This document shows positions 50,823-60,042 of a DNA stretch of 64,000 bases, piece after piece. The position numbers and the translations under genes are program-made. The notes beneath the pieces were generated by a model. That model searched no databases. It saw nothing but the letters and a program-made list of their open reading frames with translations, and was not told where the DNA came from. The stretch's first letter is position 1; each line of letters opens with the position of its first letter. Location: positions 1 to 64,000 of the forward strand of contig CALMUT010000067.1 of NCBI GenBank assembly GCA_937872925.1, given 5' to 3'. This DNA is from an uncultured Myxococcales bacterium. Lineage in GTDB: Bacteria; Myxococcota_A; Polyangia; Polyangiales; Polyangiaceae.

Positions 50823-53102
50823 ATGACAATGGCAGCGTCGCGCACGCTAGGTCGCTACGAACTCATCTCGGAATTGGCAAAAGGCCAATTGGGCTCGGTT
50901 TGGTCCGCAAAGGCGACGGACAACGACGGCAACGTGAAGCTGGCGATGATTCGCCGGGTTCCGACCAGCGCTCCCGTTACCAAAGACGAGATCGACCTAC
51001 TTTCCGAAGGGGCCTGGTGGGCCCTTGAGCTGGTGCACGACAACGTGGCGCACACCACCGACGTCGTCATGGTGGACGGCGAGCTGGGCGTAGCCATGAC
51101 CTACGTCGAGGGCGAGGTCCTACGTTCTTTGCTGCGCTTGGCGAGTTTCAAGCGCAAGGCCATCCCGGTTTCTGTTGGAGCCCGCATTGCGCTCGACGCG
51201 CTGGACGCCATCCAGCTGCTTTCCGCGGACGCCCCCCCCGCCTCGGGCTCGGGTCGAAGCCTGGGATTTGGCGGACTCGTGCCCGACAGCGTCCTGGTCG
51301 GCTCTGACGGCATCACCCGCGTGATGGACGCGGGTGTGTCCGCGGCCGCCTCGCACATCGGCCCCTTGAATCGCCATCCCGAGATGACGGCCTATGCCGC
51401 GCCTGAGCAACTCGCGGGCGAAGCGCTCGACGAACGCGCGAGTGTCTATGCGGTGGGCGCCATGCTCTGGGAAATGCTCGCTGGCAAACGTTTGTACGTT
51501 GGCTCGACCCAGTCAGCGGTCGCCGAAAAAGTAAAGGCCGGTGGCGCAGCGCGGCTAGACGCACAGAAGCCGGTGGGCGGCGATACCATCTCTGAGAAGG
51601 TCGCGGACGTCATCGAGAAGGCGCTGTCCGTCAAGCGTGACGATAGATACGAAAGCGCGCAGGCGTTCGTGGACGCGCTGCGGGAAGCCGCGGACGTGGC
51701 GGATCACGAAACCGTCGGGAAGTTCGTTGAAGAGCTCGCGGGCAATACCTTGAGCACCCGGCGCAAGGTGCTCGACCGAGCGACCCATGCGGGGTCCGTG
51801 GGCGGGGCAAGTAGCGCAGCGAAACCCGCCGCAGCACGTCCCGCTCCACCCAAGCCCACTGCAGCGCAGAGCCCGAAGCCTCCCGCGCGCATCGCGAAAC
51901 GTACGTTGCTCGGCATCGCGCCGGTCGTCGACGCGCCGCCGCCACCGCCGGCACGCGCGCCGATGGAGTCCTTGGACTCTGAGCTGCTGGAGGTCGCGGA
52001 AGACTCGGGAAGCATCGACGTCAAGTCGCTCACCAAAGAGGCCGCGGCTGCCCACGCGGAGCAAAGCGCGAGCGCCGATTCTGACGCGGGCAAGCCCGCG
52101 TTTGCGGACAACCCGTTTTCCGCTGCGGCCGCTGCTGGCGCTGATGTGCCACCGCCGCCGTGGAACACGGGGTCCAAGTCCGACAGCGATGACGCCGAAA
52201 AGGCGGAACCCCTCGACAAGGAGACGTCGGACGCGCCGGACAAAGCGGCCGCAGGTGCAGTCACCGCGAGCCTCGAAGAGCGCGCCGAGGCGGGCAAGCC
52301 CATCAAGACGATGTTGTTTGGCACGCCTGCGCCGGCGCCGACTGCAGACGACGATGAGCCGCCGGTCTCCCTGGAGCCCATGTCCTTGGACCCCGTTTCG
52401 CTGGAGCCCATCTCCCTCGACGCGGACAATTTGGAGCCAATCGCAAGTTCGAAGCCCGCGCAAGACACGCAGGACGCAGATGCTGGCGACATGGACGCCA
52501 AAGCAACCAGCGTCCCGGCGACGGCGCCGCCGCGCGGTCTCGACGTTCGCCAACCCTCCAAAGCGGTGATCATCGCGGACGCCGAAGAAAAGGACGCTGC
52601 GCAGGAGGAGAAAGACAAGTCTGAGAAAGACAAGTCTGAAAAAGACAAGTCAGCCGTAGCGTGGATTGGGCCACCGCCCGGGGAAGCCCTCGCCGAAGTA
52701 GACATGCCGGAAGAGGAGGTCCCGGTCTCCATCCGCACCCAGAAGGCGCGCAAGATGGTCACCTACGTGATGGCCGGACTCGGAGCTGTGGTCGTGATCG
52801 GGATCTTGGTCGTGGCATTCCGCGGAGGTGATGAGCCGAAAGAGGAGCCTTCGGAGCCAACCAGCACGACCACGGCCGCCGCGGAGCCACCCAAGCCGGA
52901 ACCGAAGCCGGAGCCCAAGCCGGAGCCCAAAGAGGAACCCAAGGAAGAGCCCAAGGAAGAGCCCAAGGAAGAACCCAAGGAAGAACCTGAGGAAGCCGCG
53001 CCCAAGCCGGCTCCGAAACCGGTGGCTCGCCCCTACACCAGCCGGCCCCGCCCGAAACCCAAACCCAAACCCAAACCCACCTTCATCCCGAAGGGGATCT
53101 GA
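50823..53102 (+). CDS. Pseudokinase membrane protein with TonB-like periplasmic arm
   Basis: The 759-residue protein has a Hanks kinase fold at about 10-290 (GRYELISELAKGQLGSVWSA; MTAYAAPEQLAGEALDERAS; VYAVGAMLWEMLAGKRLY). The catalytic residues are gone: the VAIK Lys region reads LAMIRR, the HRD loop reads GLVPDSVLV, and DFG reads MDAGVS. A long acidic, Pro/Ala-rich region follows, with SLEPMSLDPVSLEPISLD repeats, then one membrane helix at about 645-668. The tail has repeats of KEEP, then KPKPKPKP, like a TonB periplasmic arm. It should act as a scaffold or allosteric partner. The next gene lies 15 bp downstream. Confidence 0.82.
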   Translation: MTMAASRTLGRYELISELAKGQLGSVWSAKATDNDGNVKLAMIRRVPTSAPVTKDEIDLLSEGAWWALELVHDNVAHTTDVVMVDGELGVAMTYVEGEVLRSLLRLASFKRKAIPVSVGARIALDALDAIQLLSADAPPASGSGRSLGFGGLVPDSVLVGSDGITRVMDAGVSAAASHIGPLNRHPEMTAYAAPEQLAGEALDERASVYAVGAMLWEMLAGKRLYVGSTQSAVAEKVKAGGAARLDAQKPVGGDTISEKVADVIEKALSVKRDDRYESAQAFVDALREAADVADHETVGKFVEELAGNTLSTRRKVLDRATHAGSVGGASSAAKPAAARPAPPKPTAAQSPKPPARIAKRTLLGIAPVVDAPPPPPARAPMESLDSELLEVAEDSGSIDVKSLTKEAAAAHAEQSASADSDAGKPAFADNPFSAAAAAGADVPPPPWNTGSKSDSDDAEKAEPLDKETSDAPDKAAAGAVTASLEERAEAGKPIKTMLFGTPAPAPTADDDEPPVSLEPMSLDPVSLEPISLDADNLEPIASSKPAQDTQDADAGDMDAKATSVPATAPPRGLDVRQPSKAVIIADAEEKDAAQEEKDKSEKDKSEKDKSAVAWIGPPPGEALAEVDMPEEEVPVSIRTQKARKMVTYVMAGLGAVVVIGILVVAFRGGDEPKEEPSEPTSTTTAAAEPPKPEPKPEPKPEPKEEPKEEPKEEPKEEPKEEPEEAAPKPAPKPVARPYTSRPRPKPKPKPKPTFIPKGI

Positions 53103-53117
53103 GAGAGACTCACGCTC

Positions 53118-54140
53118 ATGACTGGACGGCGCGCACTTCGAATCGTTCGCACTTGGTCGTTGGGTGCTGCCCTGATGGCGGCCTCCAGCGTCTGCTTCGC
53201 GCAAGGCGCGTCTTTGGACAGCGCGACGGACGCACAGAAAAAAGCCGCGCAGAAGGCGTTTATCAAGGGCGCCAGCGCCGCGGGCAAGGGCAAACACGAG
53301 GAAGCTCTGGCGTCCTTCAAAGAAAGCTACGACGCAGTCGCCAGCCCAAACTCCCACCTCATGTATGCGCGAGAGCTAGTCGCCGTGGGCCGTCTGACTG
53401 AGGCTTACGAGGAGTTCGAGAAGATCGTTCCTGAAGCCGAAGCGGCCGCCGCAACCGACGAAAAGTACCGCCAGGCCGCCGAGGCCGCGCGCAAGGAAAT
53501 GACGGACCTCGAACCAAAGATCGCTCTGGTGACAGTGACCGGTGCCGGCGAGGGCGACATTGTGCGGGTCGGCGGACGAGAGCTCGCAAAGGAGCGGTGG
53601 GGCAAGCCCGTTCCAGTCATGCCGGGAAGCGTCAAAGTCGAGCTTGTGTCTTCCGACGGTAAGGAGCGAGCAAAAGAGCTGGATGCGCAAGCCGGAGGTC
53701 GCCTGGACGTGGACATGGCTCCGGAAGTCGTCGCGCCACCCCTGGCCGCACCGGAAGAAAAGCCGGACACCGTCTCGACGGACTCAAGCAAGTGGGACAA
53801 GCGAACCTGGGCCTACGTCGCTGGCGGCGTGGGCGCAGCCGGCATTGTGACCTTCGGCGTGTTCGGATTGATGAGCAACTCCAAGCACAGCAAGCTGGAA
53901 GACGACTGCAAGAACGGCATTTGCCCCAAAGGTGCAGAGGACGATCGGGACACCGGGCAGACGTACCAGACGGTCGCCAACGTCGGGCTCGTGGTGGGCA
54001 TCGTCGGCCTGGGTGCCGGAACTGCGCTGTACTTGATGAGCGAGCCGAAGACTGAGAAACAAGCGCGCCGGCAGGCCCCCAAACCCCGGGTAGACGTTGC
54101 GGTGGGGCACCAGTCGGTCACGGTCTTCGGAACGTTCTGA
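53118..54140 (+). CDS. TPR/PEGA-like exported protein, partner of the pseudokinase
   Basis: This 340-residue protein has a signal peptide (LGAALMAASSVCFA). It has a TPR-like helical pair (KAFIKGASAAGKGKHEEALA, FKESYDAVASPNSHLMYARE), a PEGA-like beta segment (about 135-200; IALVTVTGAGEGDIVRVGGR, VMPGSVKVELVSS), then two membrane helices at about 232-255 and 290-312 around a C-x5-C loop. The arrangement places both ends in the periplasm. It follows the pseudokinase by 15 bp, so the two are probably one signalling unit. Confidence 0.75.
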   Translation: MTGRRALRIVRTWSLGAALMAASSVCFAQGASLDSATDAQKKAAQKAFIKGASAAGKGKHEEALASFKESYDAVASPNSHLMYARELVAVGRLTEAYEEFEKIVPEAEAAAATDEKYRQAAEAARKEMTDLEPKIALVTVTGAGEGDIVRVGGRELAKERWGKPVPVMPGSVKVELVSSDGKERAKELDAQAGGRLDVDMAPEVVAPPLAAPEEKPDTVSTDSSKWDKRTWAYVAGGVGAAGIVTFGVFGLMSNSKHSKLEDDCKNGICPKGAEDDRDTGQTYQTVANVGLVVGIVGLGAGTALYLMSEPKTEKQARRQAPKPRVDVAVGHQSVTVFGTF

Positions 54141-54154
54141 CGATTTTCGACGAT

Positions 54155-54173
54155 GTGCTGACAAAGTCAGCAC
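54155..54173. promoter_or_regulatory. 19-bp perfect dyad upstream of RpoH-like sigma gene
   Basis: GTGCTGAC and GTCAGCAC are separated by AAA, 15 bp after the TPR gene stop and 92 bp before the sigma ATG at 54265. It can be a rho-independent-like hairpin for the upstream operon (no T-run) or an operator for the sigma gene. It is not a CIRCE element. Confidence 0.5.
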
Positions 54174-54264
54174 GTAACGCCTGCGTCATCGACAACGGCC
54201 TGACGTACCAGGCAGCGGGACCCAACACTCAGGGTCCCTCGATTCGGAGCACCGCCGCAGACTC

Positions 54265-55353
54265 ATGGCCGCCGCCAAAACACGGAAACGCAAGGCGAAA
54301 CGGGCAAAGGCCCCGTCCATGCCCCATAGCGACGCGAGCGAGTCCGACGACTCCGACGAGTCCGCTGAAGAAGAGGACGATCTTTCCGACGAGGCATTGG
54401 AACGCGAAGGCGCTATCGAGACGACCGCGGAGGTCGTCGACGATGGCGAGTTGGGCGCCGTCGTTGCGAAGAAGGCGAAGAAATCCGAAACCGCGATCAG
54501 CCGCGTCGACCCGATGCAAATCTACATGCGGGAGGTACAACGCCACCCGCTACTGACGCCGCAAGAAGAGCATGAGCTCGCGGTGCGGTATACCGAAACC
54601 CAAGACGTAGAAGCTGCAGCACGCATGGTCACGGCAAACCTGCGACTCGTCGTCAAGATTGCGTACGAGTACCGCCGTGCCTACCGCAACATGATGGACC
54701 TGATTCAAGAGGGCAATATCGGTCTGATGCAGGCTGTGAAGCGCTACGACCCATACCGGGGTGTGAAGCTGTCCAGCTATTCCGCATGGTGGATCCGAGC
54801 GTACATTTTGCGGTTCATTCTGAACAACTGGCGCATGGTCAAGATCGGCACGACCCAGGCGCAACGCAAGCTGTTCTTCAACCTGAACAAGGAAAAGGCG
54901 AAGCTGACCGCCATGGGTATCGAGCCCAGCCATGCGGAGATCGCCAAGCGGCTGAACGTGGAGGAGAAGGAAGTCATCGAGATGGACCGTCGTCTATCTC
55001 GCGGCGACGCCTCGCTGGACGCGCCCGTTGGAGAGTCCGATGGGCGTCAAACCAGCCGGGTAGAGCTTTTGCCCTCTTCCAGCCGAGGCCCGGGCGAGAT
55101 TGCGGAGAGCATGGAACTCCAGGACATTGTCCGACAAAAACTGGACGAATTCCGCACGACACTCTCGGGTAAGGATCTGAGCATCTTCGACAAACGTCTG
55201 GTCGCCGAAGACCCCTTGACCTTGCAGCAACTCGGAGACGAGTTCGGCGTGTCACGCGAACGCGTGCGGCAGCTTGAAGCGCGGATCACCGGAAAGCTGC
55301 GCACGTTCTTGCGCGAGACCCTCGGGGATGCCGTAGGCGTCGGCGGGCAATGA
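54265..55353 (+). CDS. Sigma-70 family factor of the RpoH (sigma-32) type
   Basis: This 362-residue protein has an acidic N-terminal extension of about 70 residues (SDASESDDSDESAEEEDDLS), then region 1.2-2 (DPMQIYMREVQRHPLLT, LRLVVKIAYEYRRAYRNMMD, LIQEGNIGLMQAVKRYDPYR, SSYSAWWIRAYILRFIL), and the box typical of RpoH factors, TTQAQRKLFFNLNKEKAKLT. Region 4 is EDPLTLQQLGDEFGVSRERV. It belongs with myxobacterial SigB/SigC-like factors and probably controls heat-shock, developmental or envelope-stress genes. The stop overlaps rsmI by ATGA. Confidence 0.9.
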   Translation: MAAAKTRKRKAKRAKAPSMPHSDASESDDSDESAEEEDDLSDEALEREGAIETTAEVVDDGELGAVVAKKAKKSETAISRVDPMQIYMREVQRHPLLTPQEEHELAVRYTETQDVEAAARMVTANLRLVVKIAYEYRRAYRNMMDLIQEGNIGLMQAVKRYDPYRGVKLSSYSAWWIRAYILRFILNNWRMVKIGTTQAQRKLFFNLNKEKAKLTAMGIEPSHAEIAKRLNVEEKEVIEMDRRLSRGDASLDAPVGESDGRQTSRVELLPSSSRGPGEIAESMELQDIVRQKLDEFRTTLSGKDLSIFDKRLVAEDPLTLQQLGDEFGVSRERVRQLEARITGKLRTFLRETLGDAVGVGGQ

Positions 55354-56204
55354 ATTCCCAGCACGGGGAGCGCGGGAGGCTCTTCGTCGTGGGCACTCCC
55401 ATCGGGAACTTGCAGGACATCACCCTGCGCGCGGTGGAAACGTTGAAGGACGTCGCTGTCGTGGTGGCAGAGGACACCCGGCGCACGCGTGCGCTGCTAA
55501 GCCATCTTGGGATCTCGAAGAAACGCCTGCTTGCCGTGGACGCGCACGCCACAGACGGACGGATCGCCAAAGTTGTGGCCGCCTTGCTGGACGGTCAGAA
55601 CGTTGCACTGGTGACGGATGCGGGAATGCCCAGCGTGAGCGACCCCGGCGCTGCACTCGTGGGCGCAGCGCGAGGGCAGGGCATCGCTATTGAAGTCGTG
55701 CCGGGACCGAGCGCCGTGACGACGGCAGCTGCGGTGTCTGGGCTCGTGGATGGTCCTTTCTGGTTTGCCGGCTTCTTGCCGCGCAAGGGAAAGAAGCGCA
55801 GGGAAGTAATGGAACGCATCCGTCACACCCACGACGCGGTGATCCTATTCGAAGCGCCGAATCGGCTTCATACAACCTTGGCAGAACTCGCCAAATCCCA
55901 GCCAACGCGCAACGCTTGTGTCTGTCGAGAGCTCACCAAACTACACGAAGAAAACCAGCTGGGTACCCTTGCAGAGCTCGTCGACGCTTCGATCTTGGAG
56001 CGCGGCGAGTTCACACTGGTGCTCGCTCCGGTGCAGGCGGAGGCCGCCGCAGAAACACCGGAGGCGTGCATTCCTGAGATGGACGCGATGTTGGAAGCTG
56101 GATCGAGTGTGCGCGACATTGCGCGCGAGCTGGCGGAACGAACCGGTCATTCGCGACGGGATCTGTTTCAATTGGCTCTGACGCGTCGTGGCAAGGATAG
56201 CTGA
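55350..56204 (+). CDS. rsmI: 16S rRNA (cytidine1402-2'-O)-methyltransferase RsmI
   Basis: The ATG at 55350 overlaps the sigma stop. The 284-residue protein has the SAM-dependent tetrapyrrole-methylase-like fold: FVVGTPIGNLQDITLRA, VVAEDTRRTRALLSHLGI, ALVTDAGMPSVSDPGAALV, VVPGPSAVTTAAAVSGL, and a C-terminal helical domain. RsmI with RsmH modifies C1402 in the ribosomal P site. Translational coupling with an RpoH-like sigma factor is unusual and links this modification to stress-sigma synthesis. Confidence 0.95.
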   Translation: MNSQHGERGRLFVVGTPIGNLQDITLRAVETLKDVAVVVAEDTRRTRALLSHLGISKKRLLAVDAHATDGRIAKVVAALLDGQNVALVTDAGMPSVSDPGAALVGAARGQGIAIEVVPGPSAVTTAAAVSGLVDGPFWFAGFLPRKGKKRREVMERIRHTHDAVILFEAPNRLHTTLAELAKSQPTRNACVCRELTKLHEENQLGTLAELVDASILERGEFTLVLAPVQAEAAAETPEACIPEMDAMLEAGSSVRDIARELAERTGHSRRDLFQLALTRRGKDS

Positions 56205-56293
56205 GCCGAGGCTTTTCAGCCGGTTTCCATCCTGCGGCGGGACGCGTCTGTAGATCAATTCCGCCGGGTTCGGGGCAAGCGTATAGTCGATTC

Positions 56294-57574
56294 ATGACCG
56301 TCCTGGCCGAAGGCCTACAGGTCACACCGACCATACGTCTCGTGAAACCGCTCGGCGCTGGCGGCATGGGAAGCGTGTGGTTGGCGCGCCACACACGGCT
56401 GCACAGCGACGTCGTGGTTAAGTTCTTGGCGATGCGCCTCGTCGCTGACGAAATCAGCCGGGCGCGTTTTGCACGGGAGGCTGCCGCTGCAGCTCAGGTG
56501 CGCAGTCCACACGTCGTTCAGATCTTTGACCACGGCGTTACCGACGAGGGCATGCCCTACATCGTGATGGAGCTGCTCGAAGGTCGCGATCTGTCGCAGC
56601 TGTTGCGAGAGCGCACACTGCAGCCGGTGGAGCTTGCACACGTCATCGAACATGTGACCCTGGCCCTCCAACGCGCGCACGAGCGCGGCATCGTTCATCG
56701 CGATATCAAACCCAGCAACATCTACTTATGCGACATGGGCGGGGATGATCCCTTCGTCAAACTCCTGGACTTTGGCATCGCCAAAGGAACGGGGGAGGAC
56801 CTCACGACCACGGGGCAACTCTTGGGCACGCCCTCCTTCATGGCCCCTGAGCTTTTGCATCGAGAAGACGCCGACGTACGCAGTGACATCTGGTCCCTGG
56901 GAGTCGTGGCGTTTCGCGCGCTGACGGGCAAAATGCTCTTCACGGGCCAGAGCGTGGGTCAGCTCATGGGCGCAATCCTGAACGCACCCATCACGATGCC
57001 GTCCACGCTGCGCCCAGACCTACCGCTGGAGATCGACGAGTGGTTCGCCAAAGCTTGCCACCGTGATCCCGAAAAGCGCTTCCAGACGCCGCGCGAAATG
57101 GCCGAAGCACTTTGGCTCAGCCTGGGGGTATCCAAGCCGCCGACTTCGCGTGCCGGCTTCGGCGTGCCGCGCTCCGCGCCGGACGCAGTGACCGAGGCCA
57201 TGACCACCGGCACGCTGCGCTCCACCATCGGCAGCCGCGCCACCGTGCCACCCGTGCCCTCGCGGCTGCGCTGGGTGCTCGTCGGCGCAGCGCTGCTTGG
57301 CACCATGGCGCTTTCCGGCTGGGCGCTTTCCGTGGCCCTCGAACCAACGCCGACGGTCGAACGCCTGCAGCGGAGCATGCTGGGGGCGGCGCGCGCGACC
57401 AGCCTAGTGAGCGGACGCCTGAGCCCCCTTGAGCTCACGCCGAAAGCGGAGCCCGCGGACGAAAAGCCCGCGGACGAAATGCCTGTGGCGAAACCAACCG
57501 TGAAACCAGCGCGCCCCACCCATGCGGCGCCGGCACCGAAGCCCAAGCCCGCCGAAGACGATTTGGGTTTCTAG
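56294..57574 (+). CDS. Membrane Ser/Thr protein kinase
   Basis: This 426-residue Hanks kinase has PLGAGGMGSVWLA (Gly loop), VVVKFL (ATP Lys), GIVHRDIKPSN (catalytic), LLDFGIAKG (DFG) and GTPSFMAPE. The kinase domain takes about residues 13-280. A Thr/Ser/Pro-rich segment leads to one membrane helix at about 320-342 (WVLVGAALLGTMALSGWALS), and the outer part is a short Pro/Lys/Ala-rich tail ending DLGF, without a sensor domain. It follows rsmI by 89 bp and converges with a lipoprotein gene. Confidence 0.9.
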   Translation: MTVLAEGLQVTPTIRLVKPLGAGGMGSVWLARHTRLHSDVVVKFLAMRLVADEISRARFAREAAAAAQVRSPHVVQIFDHGVTDEGMPYIVMELLEGRDLSQLLRERTLQPVELAHVIEHVTLALQRAHERGIVHRDIKPSNIYLCDMGGDDPFVKLLDFGIAKGTGEDLTTTGQLLGTPSFMAPELLHREDADVRSDIWSLGVVAFRALTGKMLFTGQSVGQLMGAILNAPITMPSTLRPDLPLEIDEWFAKACHRDPEKRFQTPREMAEALWLSLGVSKPPTSRAGFGVPRSAPDAVTEAMTTGTLRSTIGSRATVPPVPSRLRWVLVGAALLGTMALSGWALSVALEPTPTVERLQRSMLGAARATSLVSGRLSPLELTPKAEPADEKPADEMPVAKPTVKPARPTHAAPAPKPKPAEDDLGF

Positions 57575-57601
57575 GCTCGCGCGTCGCGCTGCACCCGCGA
57601 C

Positions 57602-58264
57602 TCAAGGTGTGGCGGATTGGAAAGGGATGGCGCCGTCCGGCAGCGGCGGCAGCGGGCGATCCTTGTATGCTTTGCGCCAGGCGGCGGGGGTCGTGAGCAG
57701 CGGGGCTGCAGGCAGACCAACGCGATCCTGCACGACACGCAGCTGCTCATCGCTGAGCTGCGGCAGCTGCCCCACGAAACTTGCGCCCATCACGCGTCGA
57801 CACGCTCCACAGCTGACCAGCTGGATCCAAAGCCGCTCACCCTCCAGGGCCACGACGAGGGAGCGCCCGGGCGCAAACTCTTGGCGTGGCTCACGCCGCA
57901 CGATCTCCGCGCCCTCGGGAGGGACTCCGCTCACCGTGTCAACGGGGACCCAAACGCCGACTACGCGTCCCCGAGCGCTGCACATCACCGTTGCGACCCG
58001 GGCACCTGAATCTGCGGTGTCGCAAGACTGGCCAAGCGCCCGAAATACGTCGGGTAGCGGCGTGAGCGCACTTGCCTTGACGGTCGCATCCGGCGCCAGC
58101 GCAGTTGGCGCCCGTGCATCAGCCGCCGGAACTGAAACGTGCACAGGAGTGCCGGAGCCTTGACTTTCGTGCTTGCCCGGACACGCAACCAAAACGAGCG
58201 CGACGGACCCAGTCAGGAAAAACAGCGCGGAGCGGGACGCTTCGCGAGTGCGGGGGGCAGGCAT
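57602..58264 (-). CDS. Lipoprotein of unknown function
   Basis: The ATG at 58264 gives 220 residues with a lipoprotein signal (FFLTGSVALVLVAC). The mature part has two Cys pairs (LGQSCDTADSGARVATVMC; LVSCGACRRVMG) and strand-rich segments (VVGVWVPVDTVSGVPPEGAE, SLVVALEGERLWIQLVSCGA). I recognise no family. It diverges from ffh across 149 bp in which TAATAT at 58359 may be a promoter element. Confidence 0.65.
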   Translation of the reverse strand: MPAPRTREASRSALFFLTGSVALVLVACPGKHESQGSGTPVHVSVPAADARAPTALAPDATVKASALTPLPDVFRALGQSCDTADSGARVATVMCSARGRVVGVWVPVDTVSGVPPEGAEIVRREPRQEFAPGRSLVVALEGERLWIQLVSCGACRRVMGASFVGQLPQLSDEQLRVVQDRVGLPAAPLLTTPAAWRKAYKDRPLPPLPDGAIPFQSATP

Positions 58265-58413
58265 GGACGGCCATCTGCTTTCGGCGGTGGCGCGCGCGCG
58301 TCAACACCGGCGCGGGCTTGCAGAGGACCTGTACGCCACACAAACATCTGAAATCACTTAATATTCCGCTGCCTGCCCCGGGACCGCATCTGTGGTAAGA
58401 CCGGACCCCCGCC

Positions 58414-60042
58414 GTGTTCGAAGCGCTTACAAAAGGTTTCCGGGAGGCGCAAAACCGCCTCGCCGGGCTCACCGATCTCAACGACAACAACATCAAGCCC
58501 GCACTTCGCGAGGTTCGCCTCAGCTTGCTCGAAGCGGATGTGGAGCTGGGTGTCGTCAAACGCTTTCTCGCCAAGGTCGAAGAAAAAGCCTTGGGCCAGA
58601 CCGTGCAGGTCAAGGTCAAGCAAGGCGGCGAGACGCACCGCGTTTCCGCTAGCGACCAGTTCGTCAAGATTTGCCATGACGAGCTGGTGCAGATGATGGG
58701 TTCCGAGACGGAGCCCGTGTCCTACGCACAGCGTGGCCCCACGGAAGTGATGATGGTCGGCCTGCAGGGCTCCGGCAAGACGACGACGTCCGCCAAGCTC
58801 GCGCGTTGGTTCGACAAGCAGGGCAAGAAGCCGCTGCTCGTCGCCGCGGACATGCAGCGCCCCGCAGCGGTGGAGCAGCTCAAAGTCCTTGGCGGCCAGC
58901 TCTCCCTGCCCGTGTTCAACATCGAGGGCGAGACGCCCGTGAACATCTGCGGCGCAGCAGAGGCCGAGGCGAAGAAGCTGGGTTGCGACGTCATCATCTA
59001 CGATACGGCGGGGCGCCTCGCCATCGACGAAGAGCTGATGTCGGAGCTCGCGCAGATCAAAGACCGCGTCGACCCTGAAAACATTTTCTTGGTCGTCGAC
59101 GCCATGATCGGTCAGGACGCGGTCCAAACCGCAAAAGGCTTCAACGAGCGGTTGGGCATCAACGGTGTGGTGCTCACGAAGTTGGACGGCGACGCCCGCG
59201 GCGGCGCAGCCCTCTCGGTCCGGGAAGTCACCGGGGCGCCCATCGCCTTCGTCGGCTTGGGCGAAACCCTCGACAAACTCGACATCTTCCGCGCCGAAGG
59301 CATGGCCAGCCGGGTCCTGGGCATGGGCGACGTTGTCGGCCTGATGCAGGACTTCGAAGGCGTCGTCGATCAGAAGAAAGCCGAAGAAGACGCTCAGCGC
59401 ATGATGAGCGGCGAGTTCACCCTCGAAGACTTCCTGAATCAGGTGAAGATGATCCAGCAGATGGGGTCCCTCAAGGACCTCGTCGACAAGATCCCGGGTA
59501 TGGGCGGCATGATCCCGCCAGGGGTGAACCTGGACGACAAAGAGCTCGTGCGAATCGAAGCGATGATCCAATCCATGACTCGCCAAGAGCGCGCCGACCC
59601 CAACGCCCTGGTCCGCGAACCGGGTCGAGTCAAGCGTATCGCCAAGGGCTCTGGCCAGCCCGAGCAAGGCGTCTCTGAGCTGGTCCAAAAATTCCTGTTC
59701 ATGAAGCAGATGATGGGCGGCATGGGCGGCAACGCGGGCCTGATGGGTCGCATCCCCGGCCTGAAGAACTTGGCGCAAGCGCGTAACATCAAGAAGGCCA
59801 TGAAGAGTGGCCAGTTCCCGCCGGGCATGGGCATGCCGGGCATGCCGGGCATGGGCATGCCGGGCATGGGTCTGCCGGGAATGGGCATGCCGGGCATGGG
59901 TCTACCGGGCATGGGCATGCCAGGCATGGGCGGCGTCGAAACCCCGCGGATGAAGCAGCTATCGCGTGCCGAAAAGAACGCTAAGAAGAATCAGCGCAAG
60001 CGTGAACGCACTGCGCGCAAAAAGAACAAGGGCCGAAAGTAA
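58414..60042 (+). CDS. ffh: Signal recognition particle protein Ffh
   Basis: The start is GTG at 58414 ([20 protein letters not shown]). The 542-residue protein has the N domain, a G domain with [15 protein letters not shown] (G1), [16 protein letters not shown] (G3), [15 protein letters not shown] (G4/G5) and [12 protein letters not shown], and the Met-rich M domain with RIAKGSG. The C-terminal tail is extended by Gly/Met/Pro repeats ([14 protein letters not shown]) and a Lys-rich end. Ffh binds 4.5S RNA and targets membrane and exported proteins. I did not find the 4.5S RNA gene nearby. Confidence 0.96.
   Translation: MFEALTKGFREAQNRLAGLTDLNDNNIKPALREVRLSLLEADVELGVVKRFLAKVEEKALGQTVQVKVKQGGETHRVSASDQFVKICHDELVQMMGSETEPVSYAQRGPTEVMMVGLQGSGKTTTSAKLARWFDKQGKKPLLVAADMQRPAAVEQLKVLGGQLSLPVFNIEGETPVNICGAAEAEAKKLGCDVIIYDTAGRLAIDEELMSELAQIKDRVDPENIFLVVDAMIGQDAVQTAKGFNERLGINGVVLTKLDGDARGGAALSVREVTGAPIAFVGLGETLDKLDIFRAEGMASRVLGMGDVVGLMQDFEGVVDQKKAEEDAQRMMSGEFTLEDFLNQVKMIQQMGSLKDLVDKIPGMGGMIPPGVNLDDKELVRIEAMIQSMTRQERADPNALVREPGRVKRIAKGSGQPEQGVSELVQKFLFMKQMMGGMGGNAGLMGRIPGLKNLAQARNIKKAMKSGQFPPGMGMPGMPGMGMPGMGLPGMGMPGMGLPGMGMPGMGGVETPRMKQLSRAEKNAKKNQRKRERTARKKNKGRK
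59821..59937 (+). repeat. Gly-Met-Pro tandem repeats in the ffh tail
   Basis: A run of 9- to 18-bp units based on ccgggcatgggcatg encodes GMGMPGMPG-type repeats at the end of the M domain. The array is a plausible site of copy-number variation, and its Met side chains may extend the signal-peptide-binding surface. Confidence 0.8.

Noticed and set aside
50823-51700. Calling this protein an active Ser/Thr kinase
   Set aside because: The catalytic Lys, HRD Asp and DFG Asp-Phe-Gly are all replaced, so pseudokinase is the safer call.
58265-58413. 4.5S RNA gene upstream of ffh
   Set aside because: No sequence with the conserved SRP helix 8 pattern was seen in this gap.
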